Of a stretch of DNA of 64,000 nucleotides, positions 1 to 8,795 are shown piece after piece (within the stretch, counting starts at the first letter, position 1; each line of letters starts with the position of its first letter). The stretch comes from Lysobacteraceae bacterium NML91-0213 (GTDB taxonomy: Bacteria > Pseudomonadota > Gammaproteobacteria > Xanthomonadales > Xanthomonadaceae): contig NWQL01000001.1 in assembly GCA_002798175.1 (NCBI GenBank), positions 199,552-263,551 on the forward strand. Reading direction: 5' to 3'. The notes beneath the pieces are model-generated. The model saw only the letters and a list, made by a program, of their open reading frames with translations. It was not told the origin of the DNA and ran no database searches. A program made the position numbers and the translations under genes.

Positions 1-279
1 ACACCCTCCAAGATATGTTTTAGAGACAACACACACCGCCCGGGGCTCCCCCGGCGGGTCGGGGGAGGGTGGGCGACGCCCCGTGTCTCTCTCGCGCCGG
101 CCCGGCGCCGGCTCGCCCAGCGCTGGCTGGCGGTCGGCGACGAGCGCCTGGGCGCCGGTGAACTGGAGGGCGCGCGTGCCGCCCACGACGCCGCCCGCGA
201 CCTCGACCCGGCCGTGCCGGAACTGCCCGCCTTCGCCGACCGCCTGCGCGCCGCGGGTTCGGCGGTGGAGCCGCGGTAA
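1..279 (+). CDS. C-terminal fragment of a TPR-like protein (partial, 5' end missing)
   Basis: The frame is open from the first base to a TAA at 277-279. From about base 95 it reads like a real protein: an alternating Ala/Leu/Arg helical pattern with the motif LDPAVPEL and a preceding GELEGARAAHDAA, as in the last tetratricopeptide (TPR) helix pair of a larger protein. The first ~85 bases encode nothing convincing, are much more AT-rich at the very start, and probably include sequence that does not belong to the gene. It ends 7 nt before the stop of the convergent glycosyltransferase. Function cannot be given; a role in envelope polysaccharide production is only a guess from the neighbour. Confidence 0.5.
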   Translation, partial: TPSKICFRDNTHRPGLPRRVGGGWATPRVSLAPARRRLAQRWLAVGDERLGAGELEGARAAHDAARDLDPAVPELPAFADRLRAAGSAVEPR

Positions 280-285
280 GTCGGC

Positions 286-2403
286 TCAACCGGTCGCGAG
301 GAACAGCCTGCGCACCGTCGCCCGGGCGGCGTCGATGGAGAAGTGCCGCTCGACATTGGCGCGCCCGCCTGCCGCCAGCCGCGACCAGGCGGCGGCATCC
401 CCGTGGGCGCGCAGCACGGCGGCAGCGAACGTATCGGCGTCATCGGCCAGCAGCACGTCCTGGTCGTGCTGCAGGTGCATGCCTTCGGCCGCCACTGTCG
501 TCGCCACCACCGGCTGGCCATGCGCCATGCTCAGGTTGATCTTGCCCTTGACCCCGGCACCGAAGCGCAGCGGTGCCACCGCGACGCGGCAGCCATCCAT
601 CCATGGCGTGATGTCGGCGACATGGCCATGCACCTGCACGCCATCGCGCCCGTGCTGGGCGGCAAGATCCGCGGGCGGGTCGCTACCGATGCAGTGGAAG
701 TCCAGCGCCGGCGCCCGGGCACGGACGCGCGGCCAGACTTCGGCGAGGAACCAGCGCATCGCATCCACGTTGGGCGGATGGTGGAAGCCACCGACGAACA
801 CCACCCCGTGGCGCTGCTCCCACGGTGTGCTGCGGGGGGCGAGCCGGTGCAGGTTCGACAACAGTTCGACCCGCGCGCCGGGCGCGTCCGAGGCCAGCAG
901 CTCGCGCTCGCTGGCGCTGACCACCAGCGTGGCATCGGCGGCGGCCACCACCGCAAGCTCCCGCGCGCGGGTGCGCCGCGCGATCGCCAGCATTGCCGGG
1001 TCGTTGGCGAGTTCGGCAGCGCGGCGCTCGCGCAGGTAATGCAGGTCGACGCTGTCGAACAGGATCCGCAGCCCCGGCGCATGCCGCCGTAACAACGGCA
1101 GCAGCGGGGCCGCGACGAAATGGCGGCTGAGCATGGCCACGTCGAATCGGCCGGCATGGCGCCGCAACCACGGCGCCATGCCCCCGGTCCACGGCTCCGA
1201 CCAGGTCTCCACGCCGATCGCCTGCAGTTGGCGCGTGTAGTGGCCCCCATGGCGCCCATCCGCCGGCACGAAGGCGACGTGCGCGCCCTCGTCGAGCAGC
1301 ATCCGCATCAGTGCGACCAGCCGCAGCGAACCGGAATCGTGGTCGGGCCGCGGCGTGGATTCATCGATGATCAGGATCCGGCGCTGGCCACGATGCAGGG
1401 TCGCCGCGGTGGGCAATTCCCCGGGCGCGGGGAACGCGGCCAACTGGGTGGCGCGATGCCGGGCGAATACCTCGCGGTTGCGTACCTGCGCGGCCTTCAT
1501 GCCGGAAGAGGGGTCGGTGCCCGCGCTGGTGCCCTCGTCGTGCAGGACCCGGGCGGCGGGCTGGTACAGCACGCGGCGGCCGGCCACGCGCACCGCGAAG
1601 GCGAGGTCGGTGTCCTCGTAGTAGGCCGGGGCATAGCGGGTATCGAAGCCGCCCACCTCGTCGAACAGCGCCCGGGGGATCGCCAGGGCCGCGCCACTGA
1701 CGTAGTCGGCATCGCGCAGATAGCCGTAGCGCGGGTCGTCGGGCGAGTCGAAGCGGCCGTAGTTCCAGGCCTGGCCGTCACGGAAGACCACGCCGCCCGC
1801 TTCCTGCAGGCGGCCGTCCGGGTAGACCAGCTGGGCGCCCACGATGCCGGCGCGCGGCAGCTCGCGCAGCGTGGACAGCAGGGCGTCGAGCCAGCCCGGC
1901 TGTGGCACGGTGTCGTTGTTGAGGAACACCAGCACCTCGCCGCGTGCCAGGGAGGCGCCGGTGTTGCAGGCGGCGATGAAGCCGCCGTTGTGCGCATGGC
2001 GGTGATAGCGCAGGCCGGGGATGCGCGTCAGCACCGCGGCGGTGTCATCACTGCTGCCATCGTCGACGACGATGACCTCGCACGCTGCCTCGGGAGGTGC
2101 CGCGGCCAGCGCGCGCAGGCATTCCAGCGTGTGGGCGAGATGGTTGTGGACCGGGATCACGATGCTGGCATCAGGCACCGTGCCGGGGTCGGGCAGGACC
2201 GGCAGGGCGTCGTCCGCGGACGGTCCGGGACGCCACAGCGGCGTCGCCTCGGCCGGTGCACGCCGAAGCGCGCGCTGCAGGCGCAGCACGACGCGTTGCC
2301 AGGTCTGCTGCCAGCCACGGGTGCGCAGGCTGCTCCAGGCGCGACGGGAGAGGCCGAGCGCCCGGGCAAGCCGGAACTGCGCGTCGGTCAGCGAAAACGG
2401 CAT
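286..2403 (-). CDS. Two-domain glycosyltransferase (GT2 family fused to GT4 family)
   Basis: 705 aa. The N-terminal half, from about residue 75, is a GT-A fold family 2 domain: IVIPVHNHLAHT, the nucleotide-binding VVDDGSSDDT, FLNNDT and a later YYEDTDLAF acidic motif. The C-terminal third is a GT-B family 4 domain with VGGFHHPPNVDAM and GAGVKGKINLSMAHGQPVVAT, the phosphate/sugar-nucleotide loop. Such fusions usually build cell-surface polysaccharide or glycosylate proteins; the sugar cannot be told from sequence. I chose the ATG at 2403 because GGAG lies about 9 nt upstream. An in-frame ATG at 2517 would give 38 extra, poorly coding residues and overlap mrcB. It is divergent from mrcB and convergent with the TPR fragment. 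Confidence 0.85.
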   Translation of the reverse strand: MPFSLTDAQFRLARALGLSRRAWSSLRTRGWQQTWQRVVLRLQRALRRAPAEATPLWRPGPSADDALPVLPDPGTVPDASIVIPVHNHLAHTLECLRALAAAPPEAACEVIVVDDGSSDDTAAVLTRIPGLRYHRHAHNGGFIAACNTGASLARGEVLVFLNNDTVPQPGWLDALLSTLRELPRAGIVGAQLVYPDGRLQEAGGVVFRDGQAWNYGRFDSPDDPRYGYLRDADYVSGAALAIPRALFDEVGGFDTRYAPAYYEDTDLAFAVRVAGRRVLYQPAARVLHDEGTSAGTDPSSGMKAAQVRNREVFARHRATQLAAFPAPGELPTAATLHRGQRRILIIDESTPRPDHDSGSLRLVALMRMLLDEGAHVAFVPADGRHGGHYTRQLQAIGVETWSEPWTGGMAPWLRRHAGRFDVAMLSRHFVAAPLLPLLRRHAPGLRILFDSVDLHYLRERRAAELANDPAMLAIARRTRARELAVVAAADATLVVSASERELLASDAPGARVELLSNLHRLAPRSTPWEQRHGVVFVGGFHHPPNVDAMRWFLAEVWPRVRARAPALDFHCIGSDPPADLAAQHGRDGVQVHGHVADITPWMDGCRVAVAPLRFGAGVKGKINLSMAHGQPVVATTVAAEGMHLQHDQDVLLADDADTFAAAVLRAHGDAAAWSRLAAGGRANVERHFSIDAARATVRRLFLATG

Positions 2404-2510
2404 CCGGTGGAACTCCAGCTGACTGTGCAGGTGACCTTCGCCCGGCGCGAAACCGTGCTGGGCTAGACTGCGGCCAGCCATTGTCGCACCCCCCACGAGC
2501 CTCGTTGCAG

Positions 2511-5012
2511 ATGCCAAAACCCCAGGACTCGATGCGCCGCATCGACCGTGACGAGGACGATCACGACAACATCCCCGATTCCCCGCGCCGTATCTGGTCG
2601 CGGCGCGCGCTGGTCTGGACGCTGGCCGTGGTCGGGCTCGGGCTCGGGTTCCTGATCCCGTACACGCTGTACCTGAACCAGCAGGTCAGCCAGCGCTTCG
2701 GCGAGCTGCGCTGGCAGGTGCCCACGCGCGTCTATGCGCGGCCGCTGCATCTTGCGCCCGGGCTGGCGCTGGATGCGCAGACGCTGAAGCTGGAACTCGA
2801 GTCCGCCGGCTATCGCGAAGGCGACGGCCGCAGCCCGGGCACCTGGTCGGTGGCCGAGAACGGGCGCTGGACGATCTCCAGCCGCGGTTTCCAGGACGTC
2901 GGCGGCGCGGTGGCGCCGCGCCGGGTGGAAGTGTCGATGTCGGGTGGACGGATCAGCCGCCTGCGCGAAGCCGGCGGCGAACGTGGCATCGACAGCGCCT
3001 GGCTCGATCCCGCGCGCATCGCCACGCTGTACGGCCAGAAGCAGGAGGAGCGCCGGCTGGTTCGGGTCGAGGACGTGCCGGTGCTGGTCACCGATGCGCT
3101 GCAGGCGGTCGAGGACGAGGACTTTGCCCATCACCACGGCATCGACCTGGGCGGCATGCTGCGCGCGGCGTGGGTGAACGTGCGGGCCGGCGAGGCGCGT
3201 CAGGGCGGCAGCACGCTGACCCAGCAACTGGCGCGCTCGGGCGTGCTCGGCATCGGCCGCGAGCAGACCTACACGCGCAAGTTCAACGAGATCCTCTACG
3301 CGATGCTGATCGAGGCCCGCTACGACAAGGGCACGATCCTCGAGGCCTATCTCAACCAGGTCTACCTCGGCCAGCGCGGCGCGCAGGCGATCCACGGCGT
3401 GGCCGCCGGCGCGGAGTTCTGGTTCGGGCGCCGGCTCGAGGACCTGGCCACCGAGCACGTCGCGCTGCTGGTCGGCATCATCCGCGGGCCCTCGTACTAC
3501 GACCCGCGCCGGCATCCGGAACGGGCGAAGGAACGCCGCGACTTCGCGCTTGCCAGGATGCACGGCAACGGGCTGATCGACGACGCCGAATACCGGCGCG
3601 CGCTGGCGGCGCCGCTGGGCATCAGTTCGACGCCGGGCACGCTGGCGGCCAACCGCTTCCCCGCCTATGTCGATCTCGTGCGCCAGCAGCTGGCCGCGGA
3701 CTATCCGGCCGAGGTGCTGCAGGGCGCGGGCCTCACCGTGATGACGGCGATGTCGCCAGCCGCTCAGGGCTATGCCGAGGGTGCCGTGCGGCGCACGATC
3801 GAGGCGCTCAGCAATGACAAGCGCCCCGAACTGCAGGCCGGCCTGGTGGTCACCGATTCGCACACCGGCGAGGTGATCGCGGTGGTCGGCGGTGCCAACC
3901 CGACCGAGCATGGCTTCAACCGCGCGATCGAGGCCAAGCGCCCGGTGGGCTCGCTGCTCAAGCCCTTCGTCTACCTGCTCGCGCTGACCCGCCCCAACGA
4001 GTTCTCGCTGGCGACCTGGGTCAACGATGCCCCGGTGGACCTGGTGCTGCCCAACGGAAAACGCTGGAACCCGGCCAATTCCGACCGCCGCAGCCACGGC
4101 AGCGTGCGGTTGATGGACGCGCTGGCGCGCTCCTACAACCAGGCCACGGTGCGGGTGGGCATGGAAGTCGGGCCGCGCGCGCTGGCCGACCTGCTCTACA
4201 ACCTGGCGACCATCCGCGCCGAGCCGAACCCGTCGCTGATCCTCGGCGCAGTCGACGAAAGCCCGTATGCGATGGCGCAGCTCTACCAGTTCCTGGCGTC
4301 CGGCGGGGAGAAGCAGACGCTGCGCATGGTGCGCGGCGTGCTCGACAGCGAAGGCCGCGTGCAGCGCCGCTACGACGGGCCACAACCCGAGGCCTATCCG
4401 CAGGACTCGCAGTACGTGCGGCTGGTCACCCTGGCGCTGCAGCATGCTGTGACCTCGGGCACCGGCCGCCAGCTGGTGGCCGACGGCCTTGCCCGGCTGC
4501 AGCCGGCCGGCAAGACCGGCACCACCAACGATGGCCGCGACAGCTGGTTCGCCGGCTGGACCGGCGATCACCTCGCCGTGGTGTGGATCGGCAACGACCA
4601 GAACGAGGCCACCGGCCTGTACGGCACCACCGGTGCGATGCGCGTGTGGTCGGACCTGTTCCGCCGCCTGCCCAGCGCGCCGCTGGAGGTCGCCGAAGAG
4701 GGGCTGTCGTGGCACTGGGTCGCGCAGGGCGGGTCGACCGATCCGGATTGCCCGGGCGCACAGCGTTTCGCGTTCCTGGAAGGGTATGCGCCTGCCTACC
4801 AGCCCTGCTATGCAGCCTATCCCGCGCCCTATGCGGCGGATGGCATGCCGGTGATGCCACCGGGCGAGGATGGCGTACAGCCGCAGGAGGCGGCGCCGCA
4901 GGAAAGCGGCTGGCGGCGTTTCTTCGGCCGCGGCCGGCAGGAGGCGGAGCGCGAGCCGGCTCCGCCGCCGGCGCCGCGGGAACCGGCCTATTCCGGGGAG
5001 CAGTTGCCATGA
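2511..5012 (+). CDS. mrcB: Penicillin-binding protein 1b (bifunctional peptidoglycan glycosyltransferase/transpeptidase)
   Basis: 833 aa, class A PBP. A short acidic cytoplasmic tail is followed by one membrane anchor (about residues 33-55) and a UB2H-like region. The GT51 domain has the catalytic EDEDF near residue 201, GGSTLTQQLAR and EAYLNQVYLG. The transpeptidase domain has the SLLK active-site serine near residue 481, SYN near 541 and KTGT near 668. It polymerises and crosslinks peptidoglycan in the periplasm. After the transpeptidase domain there is a Pro/Ala/Gln-rich tail of about 70 residues. Start ATG 2511 is preferred; 2532 is an alternative. The stop overlaps the start of the next gene (ATGA), so the two are translationally coupled. 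A TAGACT -10-like element lies at 2464-2469 without a clear -35. Confidence 0.95.
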   Translation: MPKPQDSMRRIDRDEDDHDNIPDSPRRIWSRRALVWTLAVVGLGLGFLIPYTLYLNQQVSQRFGELRWQVPTRVYARPLHLAPGLALDAQTLKLELESAGYREGDGRSPGTWSVAENGRWTISSRGFQDVGGAVAPRRVEVSMSGGRISRLREAGGERGIDSAWLDPARIATLYGQKQEERRLVRVEDVPVLVTDALQAVEDEDFAHHHGIDLGGMLRAAWVNVRAGEARQGGSTLTQQLARSGVLGIGREQTYTRKFNEILYAMLIEARYDKGTILEAYLNQVYLGQRGAQAIHGVAAGAEFWFGRRLEDLATEHVALLVGIIRGPSYYDPRRHPERAKERRDFALARMHGNGLIDDAEYRRALAAPLGISSTPGTLAANRFPAYVDLVRQQLAADYPAEVLQGAGLTVMTAMSPAAQGYAEGAVRRTIEALSNDKRPELQAGLVVTDSHTGEVIAVVGGANPTEHGFNRAIEAKRPVGSLLKPFVYLLALTRPNEFSLATWVNDAPVDLVLPNGKRWNPANSDRRSHGSVRLMDALARSYNQATVRVGMEVGPRALADLLYNLATIRAEPNPSLILGAVDESPYAMAQLYQFLASGGEKQTLRMVRGVLDSEGRVQRRYDGPQPEAYPQDSQYVRLVTLALQHAVTSGTGRQLVADGLARLQPAGKTGTTNDGRDSWFAGWTGDHLAVVWIGNDQNEATGLYGTTGAMRVWSDLFRRLPSAPLEVAEEGLSWHWVAQGGSTDPDCPGAQRFAFLEGYAPAYQPCYAAYPAPYAADGMPVMPPGEDGVQPQEAAPQESGWRRFFGRGRQEAEREPAPPPAPREPAYSGEQLP

Positions 5013-5548
5013 CCGCGGTGCCGGTGCACCACGCCGGCCGCGTACTGCTGGCCACCCTGTGCCTGGCGGTGGGCGCCTGTGCGACCGCGCCGGAGCCGGT
5101 TCCGACCGCGGCGGCACTCACCGATGCATCGCCGCAGCAGATGGTCGCCGCGATCCGCGAGACCGCCGGCGACGGCGAAGGCGAGCTGGCGGTGCAGCCG
5201 CTGCGCGACGGTCGCATCGAGGACCTGCGCGAACGTGCGGTCCGCGAGGAGGCCGCCGGTGACTACGCCGCGGCGGCCGGCAGCCTGGACGCGGCGCTGG
5301 ACATCGTGCCGGACGATCCGGCGCTGCTGCAGCACCGTGCCGAACTGGCGCTGCTGCAGGGCCAGCTCGACGACGTCGAACGCCTGTCGCAGCGCGCGTA
5401 CGCGCTCGGTCCCCAGGTCGGACCGGCGTGCCGGCGCCACTGGGCGACGCTCGAGCAGGTCCGCCTGCTGCAGGGCGACGGCGATGGCGCCGCGCAGGCG
5501 CGTGCGCAGATCGGGGGCTGCCGGGTCGGCGTGCTCGACCGCTTCTGA
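5009..5548 (+). CDS. TPR lipoprotein, candidate LpoP-type activator of PBP1b
   Basis: 179 aa. An N-terminal hydrophobic segment ends in LAVGAC, a lipobox with Cys near residue 24, so an envelope lipoprotein is predicted. The mature part holds TPR-like helix pairs (AAGDYAAAAGSLDAAL then PDDPALLQHRAELALLQGQL) and two further cysteines near the C-terminus. The start overlaps the mrcB stop by 4 nt and has GGGGAG upstream. Known: in Pseudomonas aeruginosa the TPR lipoprotein LpoP is encoded beside ponB (PBP1b) and activates it. Inferred: this gene does the same. The alternative is a generic TPR lipoprotein. Confidence 0.7.
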   Translation: MTAVPVHHAGRVLLATLCLAVGACATAPEPVPTAAALTDASPQQMVAAIRETAGDGEGELAVQPLRDGRIEDLRERAVREEAAGDYAAAAGSLDAALDIVPDDPALLQHRAELALLQGQLDDVERLSQRAYALGPQVGPACRRHWATLEQVRLLQGDGDGAAQARAQIGGCRVGVLDRF

Positions 5549-5550
5549 AC

Positions 5551-7629
5551 GTGACCGCGCATGCCGTGCCAACGGCGTCGCCCGTCGCCGGTACCACTAC
5601 CCTGGCCACGCGGGTGCAGGCGGCGCTGGCGGAGGGCGGGGAACTCGCGCAGGCGTTGCCGCAGTTCCATCCGCGGCCGTCGCAGCAGCAACTGGCGGCG
5701 GCGGTGGTCGATGCACTCGGCACCCGCGGCACCCTGCTGGCCGAAGCCGGCACCGGCACCGGCAAGACCTTCGCCTACCTGGTGCCGGCGCTGCTGTCGG
5801 GGTTGCGCACCATCGTCTCCACCGGCACCCGCGCGCTGCAGGACCAGCTCTACCACCGCGACCTGCCGCGGCTGCGCGACGCACTGGGCATCGGCCTGAA
5901 ATCCGCACTGCTCAAGGGCCGCGCCAACTACCTGTGCCTGTACCGCCTGGAGCGCGCGCGCGGGGAGCCGCGCTTCACCGCGCGCGACCAGGTCGCGCTG
6001 TTCCAGCGCATCGTCGCCTGGGCCGGGCGTACGCGGATGGGTGACCTCGCCGAAATCGAGGCGCTGCCCGAGGATTCGCCACTGATCCCGATGGTGACCT
6101 CCACCGTCGACAACTGCCTGGGCAGCGAGTGTCCGTTCTACGGTGACTGCTTCGTGGTCCAGGCCCGCCAGCGCGCGCAGGCCGCCGACCTGGTGGTGGT
6201 CAACCACCATCTGCTGCTGGCGGATCTCGCGCTCAAGCAGGAAGGGTTCGGCGAGATCCTGCCGGGCGCCCAGGCCTTTGTCGTCGACGAAGCGCACCAG
6301 CTGCCGGAGCTTGCCGCGCAGTTCTTCGGCGAGGGGCTGAGCGCGCGGCCGCTGGTCGAGCTGGCGCGCGACGCGATGGCCGAGTGCGCGGGCGTGGAGG
6401 GCGCACTGGCGGCGCTGCAGCCGTCCGCGCAGGCGCTGGAACATGCGGTCCGTGCGCTGCGCGCGGCGATGGATACGCTTCCGCCGCGCGGCACCCGTGA
6501 CCGCGCGCTGCACGATGCCGGTGTGCAGGAGGCGCTGGAAGCGTTGTGCGATGCGCTGCAGGAGCTCGCCGACGCAGCGGCGCCGCTGCGCGAGGCCTCG
6601 CCGGCGCTGGATGCGGCGCATGCCCGTGCGCGCGAGTTCGTGACCCGCCTGTCGCGCTGGCAGCGTGCCGAGGGGCCCGGCGCGTTCGACCAGCCGGCCG
6701 CCGATGCCGATGCCGATGCGGACGCCGACGACGGCGACGTGCGCTGGTACGAGCTTTCGCCGCGCGGCTTCCGCCTGCAACGCACGCCGCTGGATGTGGC
6801 GGGGCCGCTGCGCACGCACCGCGAGGCGTCGGGTGCGGCGTGGGTCTTCACCTCGGCGACGTTGGCGATCGACGGCTGCTTCGACCATGTCGCCACCCGG
6901 CTCGGGCTCGAGGCACCGACCACGCTGCTGGCGCCAAGCCCGTTCGACTGGCAGCGGCAGGCCCTGTGCCTGCTGCCACCGCGGCTGCCGGCACCGTCCG
7001 CGCCGGGCTTCGCCGCGGCGGTGATGGAGGCGGTGCTGCCGGTGCTGCACGCTTCCAACGGTCGTGCGTTCCTGCTGTTCGCCTCGCATCGCGCGCTGCG
7101 CGAGACCTCGGCGCTGCTGCGTGGTGGTCCGTGGCCGCTGTTCGTGCAGGGCGAGGCGCCGCGCCATGTGCTGCTGCAGCGTTTCCGTGAATCCGGCAAC
7201 GGCGTGCTTCTTGGCGCTGCCAGCTTCCGTGAAGGCGTCGACGTGGTCGGCGATGCGCTCTCCGTGGTGGTGATCGACAAACTCCCCTTTGCCGCACCCG
7301 ACGAACCGGTGTTCGAAGCGCGTCTGGATGCGATCCGCCGCGCCGGGGGCAACCCGTTCGCCGACGAACAGCTGCCGCAGGCGGTGATCGCGCTCAAGCA
7401 GGGCGTGGGACGGCTGATCCGCAGCGAGCGCGACCGCGGCGTGCTGGTGCTGTGCGATCCGCGCCTGACCAGCCGGCCGTACGGGCGGGTGTTCCTCGGC
7501 TCGCTGCCGCCGTTCCCGGTCACCCGCGACGTGGCGGAGGTACAGGCCTTCTTCGCCGCCGGGGCGGCCGACCCGCCAAGGGTTTGCCCTGATTCCGGCG
7601 CGCCGGCTTCCGTGCCACCTTCGCGCTGA
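5551..7629 (+). CDS. yoaA: ATP-dependent DNA helicase, YoaA/DinG family (XPD-like, Fe-S)
   Basis: 692 aa superfamily 2 helicase. Walker A EAGTGTGKT lies near residue 68. A four-cysteine iron-sulfur cluster is supported by NCLGSECPFYGDC, followed by VVNHHLLLADL and the DEAH box VVDEAHQLPE. C-terminal motifs include GAASFREGVDVVG and QGVGRLIRS. The family unwinds forked DNA during repair and replication stress. GTG 5551 is the first plausible start, 2 nt after the preceding stop; the upstream in-frame ATG at 5428 lies within the lipoprotein gene. An Ala-Asp repeat linker (ADADADADADDGD, around 6703-6740) joins the helicase halves. It sits in one operon with mrcB and the lipoprotein gene. Confidence 0.9.
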   Translation: MTAHAVPTASPVAGTTTLATRVQAALAEGGELAQALPQFHPRPSQQQLAAAVVDALGTRGTLLAEAGTGTGKTFAYLVPALLSGLRTIVSTGTRALQDQLYHRDLPRLRDALGIGLKSALLKGRANYLCLYRLERARGEPRFTARDQVALFQRIVAWAGRTRMGDLAEIEALPEDSPLIPMVTSTVDNCLGSECPFYGDCFVVQARQRAQAADLVVVNHHLLLADLALKQEGFGEILPGAQAFVVDEAHQLPELAAQFFGEGLSARPLVELARDAMAECAGVEGALAALQPSAQALEHAVRALRAAMDTLPPRGTRDRALHDAGVQEALEALCDALQELADAAAPLREASPALDAAHARAREFVTRLSRWQRAEGPGAFDQPAADADADADADDGDVRWYELSPRGFRLQRTPLDVAGPLRTHREASGAAWVFTSATLAIDGCFDHVATRLGLEAPTTLLAPSPFDWQRQALCLLPPRLPAPSAPGFAAAVMEAVLPVLHASNGRAFLLFASHRALRETSALLRGGPWPLFVQGEAPRHVLLQRFRESGNGVLLGAASFREGVDVVGDALSVVVIDKLPFAAPDEPVFEARLDAIRRAGGNPFADEQLPQAVIALKQGVGRLIRSERDRGVLVLCDPRLTSRPYGRVFLGSLPPFPVTRDVAEVQAFFAAGAADPPRVCPDSGAPASVPPSR

Positions 7630-7657
7630 CCGCAACGCGACGGCTGGAGAGCCCGCC

Positions 7658-8761
7658 ATGACCCCGCCCGTTGGTTCCACCCAGACCACCCATCCTTCGC
7701 TGCTGCCCGAGCCCAACGCCTGCCCGGCCCAGCCGCCCCCCGGCGACCGCTGCATCGGCACGCGCGAACAGCCCGTCATGTGCCCGGCCGGGGGGCTCAC
7801 CCCCGAGCAGGACGCAGCGCTGAATGCGCAGTGGTGGAACGGCCTTTCCCCGCAGGACCAGGCGAACTACCTGTCGACCTACGGGGTGCAGATCGGTGCG
7901 ATGGACGGGCTGCCGTCCGAAATCAGGCACGAAGCGAACATGGCCGTCCTGCGCCAGCAGGCCGAGGGCGGCGACCAGGGCGCGCAGGACCTGCTGACGC
8001 GGATCGGGGATTCGCGGCGCGACCCGGCCGCCGCATCCGAACACCTGTACCTGCTCGGCTATACGCCGCAGGACGGCAGGACCGACGCGAAGGCCATCGT
8101 CGCGATCAGCAACCCGGACGCCGCCGACAACGTCGCCATCTTCGTGCCCGGCACCGGCTCCACGGTCGCGGGGATCGGCGGCAACATCGACCGCATCGAG
8201 GACCTGAAGGCGCAGGCCGAGCTGATCGACGACGAGGCCGTCACTTCCACCATCGTCTGGCTGGGTTACGACGCCCCGAACAACCTGGGCGCAGCCACCG
8301 GTACCGGGCCGGCGCGCGAGGGTGCGCCGGCGCTGCGCGAGTTCACCCATGGGCTGCGTGCCTCGCACGAGGGCGCCACCCCTGCCAACCTGACCGTCAT
8401 CGGCCACTCCTACGGCTCGACGGTGGTCGGACATGCCGATCGCGAAGGCACGGGAGGCCTCGGTGCGGACAACATCATCGTGGCCGGCAGCCCGGGCATC
8501 GGCGTCGACCGCGCCGAGGAACTGACCATCGACGAAGGCAGTTTCTGGTCGGCGATGGCCGACGACGACGAGATCCGCTTCGTTCCCGGCTGGATCCTCG
8601 GCACCAATCCGGTGAACGAGGGCTTTGGCGGAACGCGGATCGCGAACGGCGGTGCGTCCGGTCATTCGGGCTACTGGGCCGCCGACAGCGAATCGTTGCG
8701 CAACCAGGGCTACATCGTGACCGGCAACGAGCATATGGTGACCACCCGGGAATTCCGCTGA
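7658..8761 (+). CDS. DUF1023-type alpha/beta-hydrolase
   Basis: 367 aa. The second half matches the DUF1023 (Abhydrolase_8) pattern: VAIFVPGTGS, TSTIVWLGYDAP, the nucleophile elbow LTVIGHSYGST (Ser near residue 250), IIVAGSPGIGV and a C-terminal SGHSGYW that could supply the histidine. The N-terminal 150 residues hold a helical region (LSPQDQANYLSTY) after a Pro-rich tail. No signal peptide is visible. Start ATG has GGAGAG 8 nt upstream. Known: this hydrolase family is mainly actinobacterial; substrates are unknown. It is followed 34 nt later by a lipoprotein gene, and the pair interrupts otherwise conserved housekeeping genes, so acquisition by transfer is likely. Confidence 0.8.
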   Translation: MTPPVGSTQTTHPSLLPEPNACPAQPPPGDRCIGTREQPVMCPAGGLTPEQDAALNAQWWNGLSPQDQANYLSTYGVQIGAMDGLPSEIRHEANMAVLRQQAEGGDQGAQDLLTRIGDSRRDPAAASEHLYLLGYTPQDGRTDAKAIVAISNPDAADNVAIFVPGTGSTVAGIGGNIDRIEDLKAQAELIDDEAVTSTIVWLGYDAPNNLGAATGTGPAREGAPALREFTHGLRASHEGATPANLTVIGHSYGSTVVGHADREGTGGLGADNIIVAGSPGIGVDRAEELTIDEGSFWSAMADDDEIRFVPGWILGTNPVNEGFGGTRIANGGASGHSGYWAADSESLRNQGYIVTGNEHMVTTREFR

Positions 8762-8795
8762 CGGGTCCGGCCGCCCTTTGCCGAGTGGGTTCACG

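Noticed and set aside
6703-6740. GCCGAT repeat in yoaA considered as a separate repeat element
   Set aside because: Only a few hexamer copies encoding an acidic Ala-Asp linker; best treated as part of the helicase.
5263-7800. Long minus-strand open frame opposite yoaA
   Set aside because: Antisense shadow; the plus strand shows all helicase motifs.
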